Below are positions 40,337-48,243 of a DNA stretch of 64,000 nt, in pieces. Each line of letters begins with the position of its first letter. Position 1 is the first letter of the stretch. A program made the translations under genes and the position numbers. This stretch comes from PCC-6802 sp943367755 (GTDB lineage Bacteria; Cyanobacteriota; Cyanobacteriia; Pseudanabaenales; Pseudanabaenaceae): positions 1 to 64,000 of the forward strand of contig CALRKB020000015.1 of NCBI GenBank assembly GCA_943367755.1. The letters are read 5' to 3'. The notes under the pieces are model-generated. The model saw only the letters and a program-made list of their open reading frames with translations, did no database searches and was not told the DNA's origin.

Positions 40337-40834
40337 ATGCGAATTTTGGGCATAGATCCTGGTATCGCGACTTTAGGTTATGGGGTAATTGATGCCAGTC
40401 AGGGAAAAGTGCCCAAACTGGTGGATGTGGGAGTAATCAAAACACCACCAAAAACTCCCATGGGCGATCGCCTCAAAATTATCTATGAGGATATGCATAC
40501 GGTATTGGAGCAATGGCAGCCGCAGGTGGTAGGGATGGAGAAGCTCTTCTTTTACCGCATGGGTAACTTGATTAGCGTGGCACAGGCTCGCGGCGTGATT
40601 CTGCTAACTCTTTCTCAACATCAAATTTTGCCAGAAGAATTTTCACCGCCGCAAATTAAACAATCGCTTACAGGTTATGGCAATGCCGATAAGTCTGATG
40701 TCCATACCGCCGTGATGCGCGAACTCGATTTAACATCTCCCATAAAACCAGATGATGCTAGTGATGCTCTGGCGATCGCGCTTACGTGCTGGATGTTTAA
40801 TCCTGGACGGCAGAATGTTAGTGTCGAGCAGTGA
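40337..40834 (+). CDS. ruvC: Holliday-junction resolvase RuvC
   Basis: RuvC cleaves Holliday junctions at branch points held by RuvAB. The 165-residue enzyme keeps the acidic catalytic residues Asp7 (GIDPG), Glu68 (VGMEKLFF), Asp140 and Asp143 (KPDDASDALAIA) and the wedge region FFYRMGNLISVAQARG. Homodimer, cytoplasmic. Last clear gene of the scpA run. Confidence 0.95.
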   Translation: MRILGIDPGIATLGYGVIDASQGKVPKLVDVGVIKTPPKTPMGDRLKIIYEDMHTVLEQWQPQVVGMEKLFFYRMGNLISVAQARGVILLTLSQHQILPEEFSPPQIKQSLTGYGNADKSDVHTAVMRELDLTSPIKPDDASDALAIALTCWMFNPGRQNVSVEQ

Positions 40835-41427
40835 TTTTGTCATACGATTGACTCTACTTAGATCGAGTTGCGGTTGCTCCGCTTACTTTTTGGCTTTTGG
40901 GGCTTATTCATGGTTTGTTACCAGTCTATTCAGTGCTATTGGAAGAGGCTACAAGTCGGCACTGGTTCCGCTGAGTGAGGAGGCATAAAGTCTTGATATT
41001 GCTATATTAGAGTCAATAGTCTGCCAACCCTGGACTTCAAAATGGTTAGTTCACAACTTTGTCCGAGTTCATTTCACAACCAAAGTTATACCGGCAGTGA
41101 AACTCGGGATTTTGGAAGTCGGGTTGTCATGGATGGAACTATTCTCAATTCGTTATGTCTTCTAATCCATATCGGGCAAAGCATTCAGCCTTACCTATCC
41201 AACGGAACCAGTACCGCGATCGCCTTGGTAGGTGAAACGAATTCTAAGTTTTCCTCGAAAATTTTCTATACTGATTTTCATTTTTGGGCGATACCAATTT
41301 GATACCAATTTGCTCACCCAAACAACCCTTAACAGCCTATTTTTGTTGGCTTATTGACAGCAAAAATGACCTTCAAGAGTTCTTTGGAACTCCCAAAAGC
41401 CTTACCAGATAACGGTTCCCCAACCGA
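40835..41427. other. Intergenic region without a convincing gene
   Basis: About 590 bp between ruvC and tRNA-Val. An 86-codon frame at 41042-41302 has no recognisable domain, no ribosome site and poor codon character, so I do not call it. A tandem GATACCAATTT duplication occurs near 41289-41312. No promoter or RNA is clear. Confidence 0.4.
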
Positions 41428-41500
41428 TGGGCGCTGAGGGACTCGAACCCCCGACATTCTCGGTGTAAACGAGACGCTCTACCAACTGAGCTAAGCGCCC
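41428..41500 (-). tRNA. tRNA-Val(TAC), canonical
   Basis: Perfect acceptor GGGCGCT/AGCGCCC, A73, D arm GCTCAGTTGGTAGAGC, anticodon arm TCTCG-TTTACAC-CGAGA giving TAC with normal T33, and T loop TTCGAGT. All conserved positions are present, unlike the array copy with the same anticodon at 19714-19806. Confidence 0.96.
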
Positions 41501-41923
41501 TAAATTATTGACTTTTAACATCATAGCAGATTTCTATTACTTTAAGCTACAACTCAAGATAAAATTCTTGTGCTTTTATTATCCTTGTGGAGCAGAACCC
41601 TTTTTGTCTCGCTTTAGATTGCTACCCATTTCGAGGGCAGGAAATCACTGCTTTGCTCAATACCATTTATTAATAATGCTTGGTAATACACGCATTAGGT
41701 GACGTAAAAATTATCCTCGTATATCAAGGGTTTTAGGCAGTCCTCAAGCTAAGATGCTTAGGATCTTTGGCGTATTTACGTCTTTTCAGCCTCTACGTCA
41801 CATAAGCCGTAATACTCCGTAATACTTAAGTCTGAAAATGATGACAAATCACCTATGGTAATAATTATTAATAAGTATTAAGCTATCATTTATTAATAAT
41901 ATCTAAAGTTTGGGAACTGCTAC
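41501..41923. other. Intergenic region upstream of hemH
   Basis: About 420 bp with no supported gene. The last 80 bp before hemH are very AT-rich with repeated TTATTAATAATA-like sequences, suitable for a promoter. A GACGTAAAAATTATCC stretch and a TACGTCTTTTCAGCCTCTACGTCA pair of TACGTC words lie at about 41701-41803. Confidence 0.4.
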
Positions 41924-42937
41924 ATGAATAGCCGTGTTGGTGTTTTGCTATTAAATTTAGGAGGGCCAGATAAGCTAGAGGACGTTTACATGTTTCTCTA
42001 CAATCTGTTTTCCGATCCAGATTTAATTCGCCTCCCTCTAAAATTTCTGCAAAAACCGATCGCTACACTGATTGCCGCCACACGCGCTCCCATATCCCAA
42101 CAGAACTATGCTCTCATTGGTGGCAAATCGCCCCTACGCGAGATTACAGAGGCACAGGCAGATGCGATCGCCCTGGCGCTGCAGCATCGCGGCCAACCCG
42201 CTAAAGTCTATGTGGGTATGCGCTACTGGAATCCCTACACAGAGGAAGCTTTAGCCCAAATTAAGCAAGATAATATTACTAAGCTCATAGTTTTGCCACT
42301 CTATCCCCAATTTTCGATCAGTACCAGCGGCTCCAGTTTCAAGCTGATTGATGCCCTCTGGCAAAATGACCCACAACTCCAGCAAATTGAGCGGTTCACG
42401 ATTAACTCCTGGTATGACCGTCCCGGCTATATCAAAGCTATGAGTGAGGTGATTGAAGCGAAAATGCACGCCTTTGCGGAGCCGGATAAGGTACATATAT
42501 TTTTCAGCGCCCATGGCGTACCAAAAAAGTACGTGACGGAATATGGCGACCCCTATCAAATCGAAATTGAAAATTGTGTCGACTTGATCATGCGATCGCT
42601 GCGTCAACATTACAGCCGATTTAACGCCCATACACTGGCATACCAAAGCCGAGTTGGCCCCGTGGAGTGGTTGCAACCATACACCGAAGAAGCGATCGGC
42701 CAGTTGGCAAAACGCGGGGTCAATGACTTACTTGTCATTCCCATTAGCTTTATCTCTGAGCATATTGAAACTCTGCAAGAAATTGATATGGAGTATCGCG
42801 AAGTAGCCGAAGCGGCGGGTATTCATCACTTTGAACGCGTACCAGCACTGAACGTACATCCCACATTTATTGATGACCTGGCAGATATGGTTTTGGAGTC
42901 GTTAGGTAGTGTGGAATCGGCAGCAGTAGCGGTGTAA
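41924..42937 (+). CDS. hemH: Ferrochelatase
   Basis: HemH inserts Fe2+ into protoporphyrin IX. The 337-residue protein has GVLLLNLGGPD at the start, GMRYWNPYTEEAL, the catalytic His197 (FFSAHGVPK) and SEHIETLQEIDMEY (about 278-292). It stops shortly after the catalytic domain and lacks the linker plus C-terminal Lhc-like (CAB/HLIP) segment present in many cyanobacterial ferrochelatases. A terminator follows at 43033-43058. Confidence 0.96.
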   Translation: MNSRVGVLLLNLGGPDKLEDVYMFLYNLFSDPDLIRLPLKFLQKPIATLIAATRAPISQQNYALIGGKSPLREITEAQADAIALALQHRGQPAKVYVGMRYWNPYTEEALAQIKQDNITKLIVLPLYPQFSISTSGSSFKLIDALWQNDPQLQQIERFTINSWYDRPGYIKAMSEVIEAKMHAFAEPDKVHIFFSAHGVPKKYVTEYGDPYQIEIENCVDLIMRSLRQHYSRFNAHTLAYQSRVGPVEWLQPYTEEAIGQLAKRGVNDLLVIPISFISEHIETLQEIDMEYREVAEAAGIHHFERVPALNVHPTFIDDLADMVLESLGSVESAAVAV

Positions 42938-43032
42938 ATTGTTTGATTGAGTGCATGGGAACAAATGTTTGCGGAACTGCGACTTAATTACCAGCACATG
43001 TAGTTTTTCTCTGTGAACCTAGCAATCACAGT

Positions 43033-43058
43033 GGGCAGGTAATCAACCCTGCCTTTTT
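43033..43058 (+). terminator. Intrinsic terminator after hemH
   Basis: GGCAGG (43034-43039) pairs with CCTGCC (43048-43053) around an 8-nt loop, followed by TTTTT. Confidence 0.8.
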
Positions 43059-43090
43059 AATGGCTACTTGTATATGAAATGCTTTTAGCC

Positions 43091-43139
43091 TTATGGGCAG
43101 ACCTGTGTGTCTGCGCTGATAGGGAAACTGCGATATGCT
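43091..43139. repeat. Partial copy of the 27.6-kb MITE-like element
   Basis: TTATGGGCAGACCTGTGTGT and GAAACTGCGATATGCT match the right half of the element at 27543-27637 (GGGCAGACGTATGTGTGTC and GAAACCGCGATATCCT). The left terminal repeat is not found, so this is a partial copy. It lies just before the SIMPL gene. Confidence 0.45.
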
Positions 43140-43166
43140 AATCAAGACATTTTGGTGGGGATAATC

Positions 43167-43910
43167 ATGAACGGAATCATTAAGCCTGCTACACAAAATA
43201 TTTCCAGAGCCGCAAAGATTGCAATTTTGCCTTTATTACTTTGCCTGGGTAGCGTCAGTCCATCCATAGCACTAGCCCAAGAGGCTCGTCCGGCTAGAAC
43301 CCTGGTGGTAACTGGACAGGGCGATCGCACCGTGCAAACGACTAAGGCAAGAATACAGCTTGGTATTGAAGTGGAAGCCAAAACCGCTCAAGAAGTGCAG
43401 GTGGAAATTGCTAGTAAGACTAATGCTTTAGTGAGCAAACTTCAGGAGCTAAATGTGGAAAAATTACAAACTACTAATATCACGCTCAATCCCAAGTACG
43501 TTTACGAAAATAATCGCCCGCCTCGCCAGGTTGGTTTTACAGGTCAATCCAGCGTTAGCTTTGTCACTTCCTTAGATAAGGCGGGCACCACCCTTGATGC
43601 TGCCGTAGCATCTGGGGCAAATCGCGTCGATCAAATTAGCTTTATTGCGCCCGAAGAAGCGTTGCGCTCTGCGCGTAATGCCTCACTGCAAGATGCCGTC
43701 AAAGATGCGCAAACCCAAGCCGATGCAGTACTAAGCGTGTTAAACCTCAAGGTTCAGTCTGTCCGCACGATCCAGGTGAATAATACTTCAGCCATTCAAC
43801 CTGTCTTCACCAATCAAGCTTCCTTTAAAGTCGATGCGGCTCCTCCTACGCCAGTGATTGGTGGTGAGCAAAGGGTACAGACCTCAGTAGTGATGGAATT
43901 TAATTATTAG
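43167..43910 (+). CDS. Periplasmic SIMPL-domain (DUF541) protein
   Basis: From ATG 43167 the product is 247 residues with a signal peptide (hydrophobic core AAKIAILPLLLCLGS, cleavage after SIALAQ). The SIMPL/DUF541 domain follows: TLVVTGQGDRTVQTTKARIQ, LQTTNITLNPKYVYEN and a C-terminal strand VQTSVVMEFNY. E. coli YggE belongs to this family and lowers oxidative stress by an unknown mechanism. The frame is open to 43107, but that region is repeat-derived. Confidence 0.85.
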   Translation: MNGIIKPATQNISRAAKIAILPLLLCLGSVSPSIALAQEARPARTLVVTGQGDRTVQTTKARIQLGIEVEAKTAQEVQVEIASKTNALVSKLQELNVEKLQTTNITLNPKYVYENNRPPRQVGFTGQSSVSFVTSLDKAGTTLDAAVASGANRVDQISFIAPEEALRSARNASLQDAVKDAQTQADAVLSVLNLKVQSVRTIQVNNTSAIQPVFTNQASFKVDAAPPTPVIGGEQRVQTSVVMEFNY

Positions 43911-44005
43911 CAGTTTTTGACCGATCACGATTGCCGCGATGGCAAGTACAACTGCAAAGTTTGGGTATCATATAGCGTACTAACCTAGCTCTTGGATTAC
44001 GCCTG

Positions 44006-44689
44006 ATGAACTTCAGAGCGATACTGCTCAAACTTATTCTATTCGCTACACTGCTGAGCATATTGGTGGGAGGAATTGCTTTCAAACAATTTGGGCAATT
44101 GCAACAGGTTAGCGATCTAATCCAGAACTCGGGTTATATAGGATATCTTATTTTTATCATTGCCTATGCGATCGCTACGCTTTTAGTACTACCTTCTACG
44201 GCATTTAATCTTCTAGGAGGTGCTATTTTTGGGGGGGCAGTAGGCTTATTTTTAACCTCTACAGCAGCGCTAATTTCAGCGATCGCCGCTTTTGGATTGG
44301 CAAGATGGCTAGGGAAAGACTATGTTGAGCGGTTTATTCCCAAAGATTTAGATAAGCTGAATCAACAGTTAAGGTTAGGTGGGCTGTCCTATACTTTTGC
44401 CTCAAGGCTATTACCTTTAATTCCCTATGGTGTGGTTAGTTTTGCTGCTGGCTTGAGTCAGATTCGCTATCAAGACTATATACTGGGCACATTGCTAGGT
44501 ACGCCTCTAGGCTTGGCTCCATTTGTATGGCTAGGAAGTTCGGGCGTGCGGGCATTATCGAGCCACGATCTTCTCCCATTAATCATATCTAGCACAATTA
44601 TAGCTATTCTGATTGCGATCGCTACTTGGTATCAACAGCACCAAACTGATGCTAGTAATGCAAGCGATGTGAGCGATCTCAATTTATAA
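44006..44689 (+). CDS. TVP38/TMEM64 (DedA-superfamily) membrane protein
   Basis: The 227-residue integral membrane protein carries the VTT-domain pattern: LVLPSTAFNLLGGAIFGGAV, GLARWLGKDYVERFI, ASRLLPLIPYGVVSFAAGLS, and YILGTLLGTPLGLAPFVWLG. Family members are lipid scramblase/transporter-like. Five to six helices. The PMT gene starts 7 bp later, suggesting co-transcription with lipid-linked glycosylation; a role in flipping a lipid carrier is an inference. Confidence 0.87.
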   Translation: MNFRAILLKLILFATLLSILVGGIAFKQFGQLQQVSDLIQNSGYIGYLIFIIAYAIATLLVLPSTAFNLLGGAIFGGAVGLFLTSTAALISAIAAFGLARWLGKDYVERFIPKDLDKLNQQLRLGGLSYTFASRLLPLIPYGVVSFAAGLSQIRYQDYILGTLLGTPLGLAPFVWLGSSGVRALSSHDLLPLIISSTIIAILIAIATWYQQHQTDASNASDVSDLNL

Positions 44690-44696
44690 CCACTGA

Positions 44697-46118
44697 ATGA
44701 AGAAAAGTGATTTTATGCAGACCCCTATCACAGACAATTCTGAGCCTCTTTCATCCTCTATGTCCATGCCAATAGGATCGAGAAACTGGAAACTGATTGG
44801 GGGTAGCCTAGGGATTTTTGCGATCGCCCTCGCTTTTAGATTGTGGCATTTAGACAGTATTCCTTTCCCAGTATTCGATGAAGTTTATTTTCCTAAATAT
44901 GCTGAGGGTTTTCTCAATGGCAACCCTGAATGGGAAGGGCATCCACCCCTGAGTAAGTACATACTTATGCTGGGTATTCTAGCATTTGGCCATAATGAGA
45001 TTGGCTATCGCATTGCTAGCGCTATATTTGGGTCTTTAATTCCAGTGCTTGCGATCGGGGTCGTTTATCGCATCACTCAACAGTGGGGATTGGCCTTACT
45101 ATCAGGTTTTTTTGTATTAGCCGACGGCCTATTCTTAGTTGAGTCTCGCTTCGGTCTAATTAACGTATTTTTAGTCGCATTTGGATTTGCCGCACAGATA
45201 TTCCTACTTTCAGGACTAGAACGGCAAGGGATTGGTAGAACAGTGATGCTAAGTCTAGCAGGAATAATGTTAGGTGCAAGTGCATCGGTAAAATGGAATG
45301 GCTTGGGATTCACACTCATGTTTTTTCTGTTGGGAATTATGGTGTGGGCGATCGCGCTTTTATTTCCGCAAAAGCTTAAAGATTTGGGCGTTCTGGCAGA
45401 AATTACCAAACTACGATGGTGGCATTATCTGCTTTGCTTTGTATTCATGCCGATCACTATGTATGTAGTGCAATGGATACCCCTCCTAATGATGAACTCC
45501 GGCGGCATTCCACACCAGGAAGGATGGGGAGCGATCGCTTCCTTTGGGCAATCATTTGTAGCAGTACATAAGCACATTATTTGGTGGCACAACTCTGCTG
45601 AAGTGGTACAAGGCGACGCACTCACTCCTGTACATCCTTACTGTTCTAGTTGGGCATCATGGGCTGTTATGGCTCGGCCAATAGACTATTTCTTTAATAC
45701 CAATGGGGATAAATGGATAGATATTCATGCTCTGGGAAATCCCATCTTGTGGTGGTTCTCTACGGCATCGATTATCGGTTTATCTGTATGGGGACTCTGG
45801 CGATTTCAGGTAATAACGGCCTACATGTTGTTGGGTTATGCCGCCAACTATCTACCCTGGCTAATTACAAAGCGCTGCTTGTTTATTTATCACTATATGA
45901 GTGCTGCCTTATTCAGTTTTATCGGTTTGGCATTCCTTACCTATCTGCTTTTACAACAACCAAAATGGCGATACCTGGGAATCGCAGTTATAGTATCTGT
46001 TGTTATTTGCCAGATTTTCTTCATGCCGATCTGGATAGGACTTCCCATCACTTCTCAAGAGTTTTATCAACGCATGTGGTTTATGCCTAACAAAGTGCCT
46101 GGATTTAACTGGATCTGA
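44697..46118 (+). CDS. PMT-family (GT39) protein O-mannosyltransferase
   Basis: The 473-residue multipass GT-C protein shows PMT signatures: FPVFDEVYFPKYAEGFLNG with the Asp-Glu catalytic motif in the first loop, EGHPPLSKYILMLG, SVKWNGLGF, SSWASWAVMARPIDYFF and the C-terminal four-helix region with YAANYLPWL and IYHYMSA. PMTs transfer mannose from polyprenyl-phosphate-mannose to Ser/Thr of exported proteins. Neighbouring GT2 could make the donor. Its 3' end overlaps the convergent GT2 gene by 52 bp. Confidence 0.88.
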   Translation: MKKSDFMQTPITDNSEPLSSSMSMPIGSRNWKLIGGSLGIFAIALAFRLWHLDSIPFPVFDEVYFPKYAEGFLNGNPEWEGHPPLSKYILMLGILAFGHNEIGYRIASAIFGSLIPVLAIGVVYRITQQWGLALLSGFFVLADGLFLVESRFGLINVFLVAFGFAAQIFLLSGLERQGIGRTVMLSLAGIMLGASASVKWNGLGFTLMFFLLGIMVWAIALLFPQKLKDLGVLAEITKLRWWHYLLCFVFMPITMYVVQWIPLLMMNSGGIPHQEGWGAIASFGQSFVAVHKHIIWWHNSAEVVQGDALTPVHPYCSSWASWAVMARPIDYFFNTNGDKWIDIHALGNPILWWFSTASIIGLSVWGLWRFQVITAYMLLGYAANYLPWLITKRCLFIYHYMSAALFSFIGLAFLTYLLLQQPKWRYLGIAVIVSVVICQIFFMPIWIGLPITSQEFYQRMWFMPNKVPGFNWI

Positions 46119-46831
46119 GCATCAATGCGAGTACGATCCAGTTCTCGTTTTAAGCTCCAGCATTCTCTAAACATTTTGAAGATTACTCTGAGGCTCGCGC
46201 CAGTCTGCGTACCAAACTGACGAGGGAAATGTCTAACCGGAATTTCCAAGATGCTAAACCCACGCATGTGAAATTTAAGTAAAAACTCTGCACTAAAGAG
46301 AGCACCATTAGACTCGATTGGTCTGATTGCTCTATAGATATCCCTGGGGAAGAGTTTGAAGGCACAGTCCATATCTTTGGCTTTCAAGTCAAATATCTGC
46401 TGAATGAAGATGTGATACATCCAGGCATTGAGCGATCGCACTATGGGGTCGGCTCGTTTTTCTCGATAACCAATAATGGCGTTAAATTCTTTTATATGCG
46501 GTAAAAAGCGATCTAAGTCAGATATATCAAACTGTCCATCGCTATCCATTAAAAAAATATAGTCCAGGGATGCTCGTTCAAATCCACTCCGCAGTGCGGA
46601 ACCGTAGCCGAGATTTTGAGGATGGTTAATCAAGCGAATCCTGGAGTTTTGGCTTGCCAGTTCTTCAACAAGTCGATCCGTGCCGTCGGTAGACCCATCG
46701 TTCACAATGATGATTTCATAATCTATGCCGTGTTCTGCCAAATAAAGTGCAGAGGAGCTAATCGTGCGCTCGATATTCTCTACCTCGTTGTAGGCGGGTA
46801 AAACAACTGATATGGAGAGATTTTTCTGCAT
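46067..46831 (-). CDS. GT2 polyprenyl-phosphate mannose synthase-like glycosyltransferase
   Basis: The 254-residue GT-A enzyme begins SISVVLPAYNEVENIERTI and has the DxD motif in IFLMDSDGQFD, with YEIIIVNDGSTDGTDRLVEE. It is DPM1/dolichol-phosphate-mannose synthase-like, without C-terminal membrane helices. Expected to make a polyprenyl-phosphate-linked sugar at the cytoplasmic membrane face for GT-C enzymes such as the adjacent PMT. It overlaps the PMT gene tail to tail. Confidence 0.85.
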   Translation of the reverse strand: MQKNLSISVVLPAYNEVENIERTISSSALYLAEHGIDYEIIIVNDGSTDGTDRLVEELASQNSRIRLINHPQNLGYGSALRSGFERASLDYIFLMDSDGQFDISDLDRFLPHIKEFNAIIGYREKRADPIVRSLNAWMYHIFIQQIFDLKAKDMDCAFKLFPRDIYRAIRPIESNGALFSAEFLLKFHMRGFSILEIPVRHFPRQFGTQTGASLRVIFKMFRECWSLKRELDRTRIDAQIQLNPGTLLGINHMR

Positions 46832-46887
46832 GGATTTTAAACAGCCTTAACTGGATTAAGAGTTAGAGAAGCGACAGATCTAGAATT

Positions 46888-48162
46888 TTATACCTCCTGC
46901 AACTGAGCCGGCGATCGCATATCTGATCGCAAAGTGTAACCGATTAGTGCCAGAAACATCGCCAAATTAGATATGGCAATGATCGCGATTAAGGCTTGTT
47001 TCCATTCATTAGGAATGGCATTCATTAACTCCTCGTGATTGTATGTAACGAAAGCATAGCCAACATTTAGGCTGCTTGTGATTGTGAAACCCCAGTAAAT
47101 AGATCGGATGCTCGGTATAAATGCTGCTGCAATTGCCAGAAATGCGATCGCAGGTAAGATATAACGCTCGTGCATTCGGGTGGGTAGCATAAACATACCT
47201 AGCAAAATAATCGCTCCAGCTAAGAAGAAAGCCGAGCTTTGACGATTTTTGTACAGAAAAACTCCTATCCACGCTAAGAGTGTACCCAACAAGCACAAAC
47301 CAATTAACCTGTAGCTTAAACCAAATATTTCTGAGTCATCTGGCTGCCAATTTACTACCCCCCAGATATTAAAAGCATTCACTGAAGCATAGGGATAGGT
47401 GGCAGCAGTTGCCATCATGCGCTGGTACAAAAATTGGAATGGACTAATTAAAGCAGTCCAAATCGTAGCAAAATCTCGTTGCTGCCAGTAGAAGGGTAAA
47501 ACCATGCTCCAAATCATCCCTAAGCTAGCGGTAACAGAGACAACCCACTTCCACCAAGCCTGTTTAAACCACTGTGAGAAGAAAAACAAAGGAGCGAGGA
47601 ACAAACCTTGGGGCTTAACGATTAAACTTATGGCACCAATTAGCCCCGCTGCAATAAAACGCTCTTGCTGTAACAGAAACGCTACAAGTAACATCATGAA
47701 GATCAACATGCTGTCAACCTGTCCCCAAACCGCAGAGACAAAGATGATTAAGGGATTGAAGGCATAGGACAAACTGGCTGCATATGCAGAAGTTAACGGA
47801 ATCCGAGGTTTAAGAATCTGCCAAATCAAGATGGCTCCACCCATGTCTGCCAGAATTGGCACTAGTTTAATCGAGGCAATTAAAAGAGTCCCATCAGTAT
47901 GCTGCAAACCTGGGTCGAATAGCTGGTAAACCTTGCCAGTTAGCCAAAGTACGTACATGTATCCTGGTGGATAGTCACTCCACATCGAACTGTAGAAATT
48001 GCCGATCCCGTACTGTACTAGTCCAGTTGTCCATCCCCTAAAGGAATTCATGTCGATCCAGAAGGCATAGGGGAATAGGAGAAATGCAAGACGGATGAGC
48101 AGGGCGATCGCCAATCCCCCATAAAAAAAGTAGTGCTTCTTGCCTGTTGTTCCTATATTCAC
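46888..48162 (-). CDS. GT-C-fold membrane glycosyltransferase
   Basis: The 424-residue protein has about ten membrane helices and a GT-C-like first loop (FWIDMNSFRGWTTGLVQYGI then WSDYPPGYMYVLWL). The Asp in the first loop and a YPPG motif resemble mannosyltransferases that use polyprenol-phosphate donors (GT87/PIG-M-like). The acceptor is unknown. It lies 56 bp upstream of the GT2 gene on the same strand, so the two are a likely operon. Confidence 0.75.
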   Translation of the reverse strand: MNIGTTGKKHYFFYGGLAIALLIRLAFLLFPYAFWIDMNSFRGWTTGLVQYGIGNFYSSMWSDYPPGYMYVLWLTGKVYQLFDPGLQHTDGTLLIASIKLVPILADMGGAILIWQILKPRIPLTSAYAASLSYAFNPLIIFVSAVWGQVDSMLIFMMLLVAFLLQQERFIAAGLIGAISLIVKPQGLFLAPLFFFSQWFKQAWWKWVVSVTASLGMIWSMVLPFYWQQRDFATIWTALISPFQFLYQRMMATAATYPYASVNAFNIWGVVNWQPDDSEIFGLSYRLIGLCLLGTLLAWIGVFLYKNRQSSAFFLAGAIILLGMFMLPTRMHERYILPAIAFLAIAAAFIPSIRSIYWGFTITSSLNVGYAFVTYNHEELMNAIPNEWKQALIAIIAISNLAMFLALIGYTLRSDMRSPAQLQEV

Positions 48163-48243
48163 TAGGATTTACTACCTTGGCTTAAATTAAAGTTGCATAT
48201 TTGGGTACAATCTCCCAGAGCCTTGTGACTACCGAGGAAAAAA

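Noticed and set aside
40752..40988. 78-codon frame overlapping the ruvC 3' end
   Set aside because: Overlaps an unambiguous gene in another frame and has no recognisable product.
41042..41302. 86-codon plus-strand frame between ruvC and tRNA-Val
   Set aside because: No ribosome site, no domain, no conserved-looking pattern; likely chance.
41508..41702. 64-codon plus-strand frame after tRNA-Val
   Set aside because: Random composition with many aromatic and Cys residues and no start signal.
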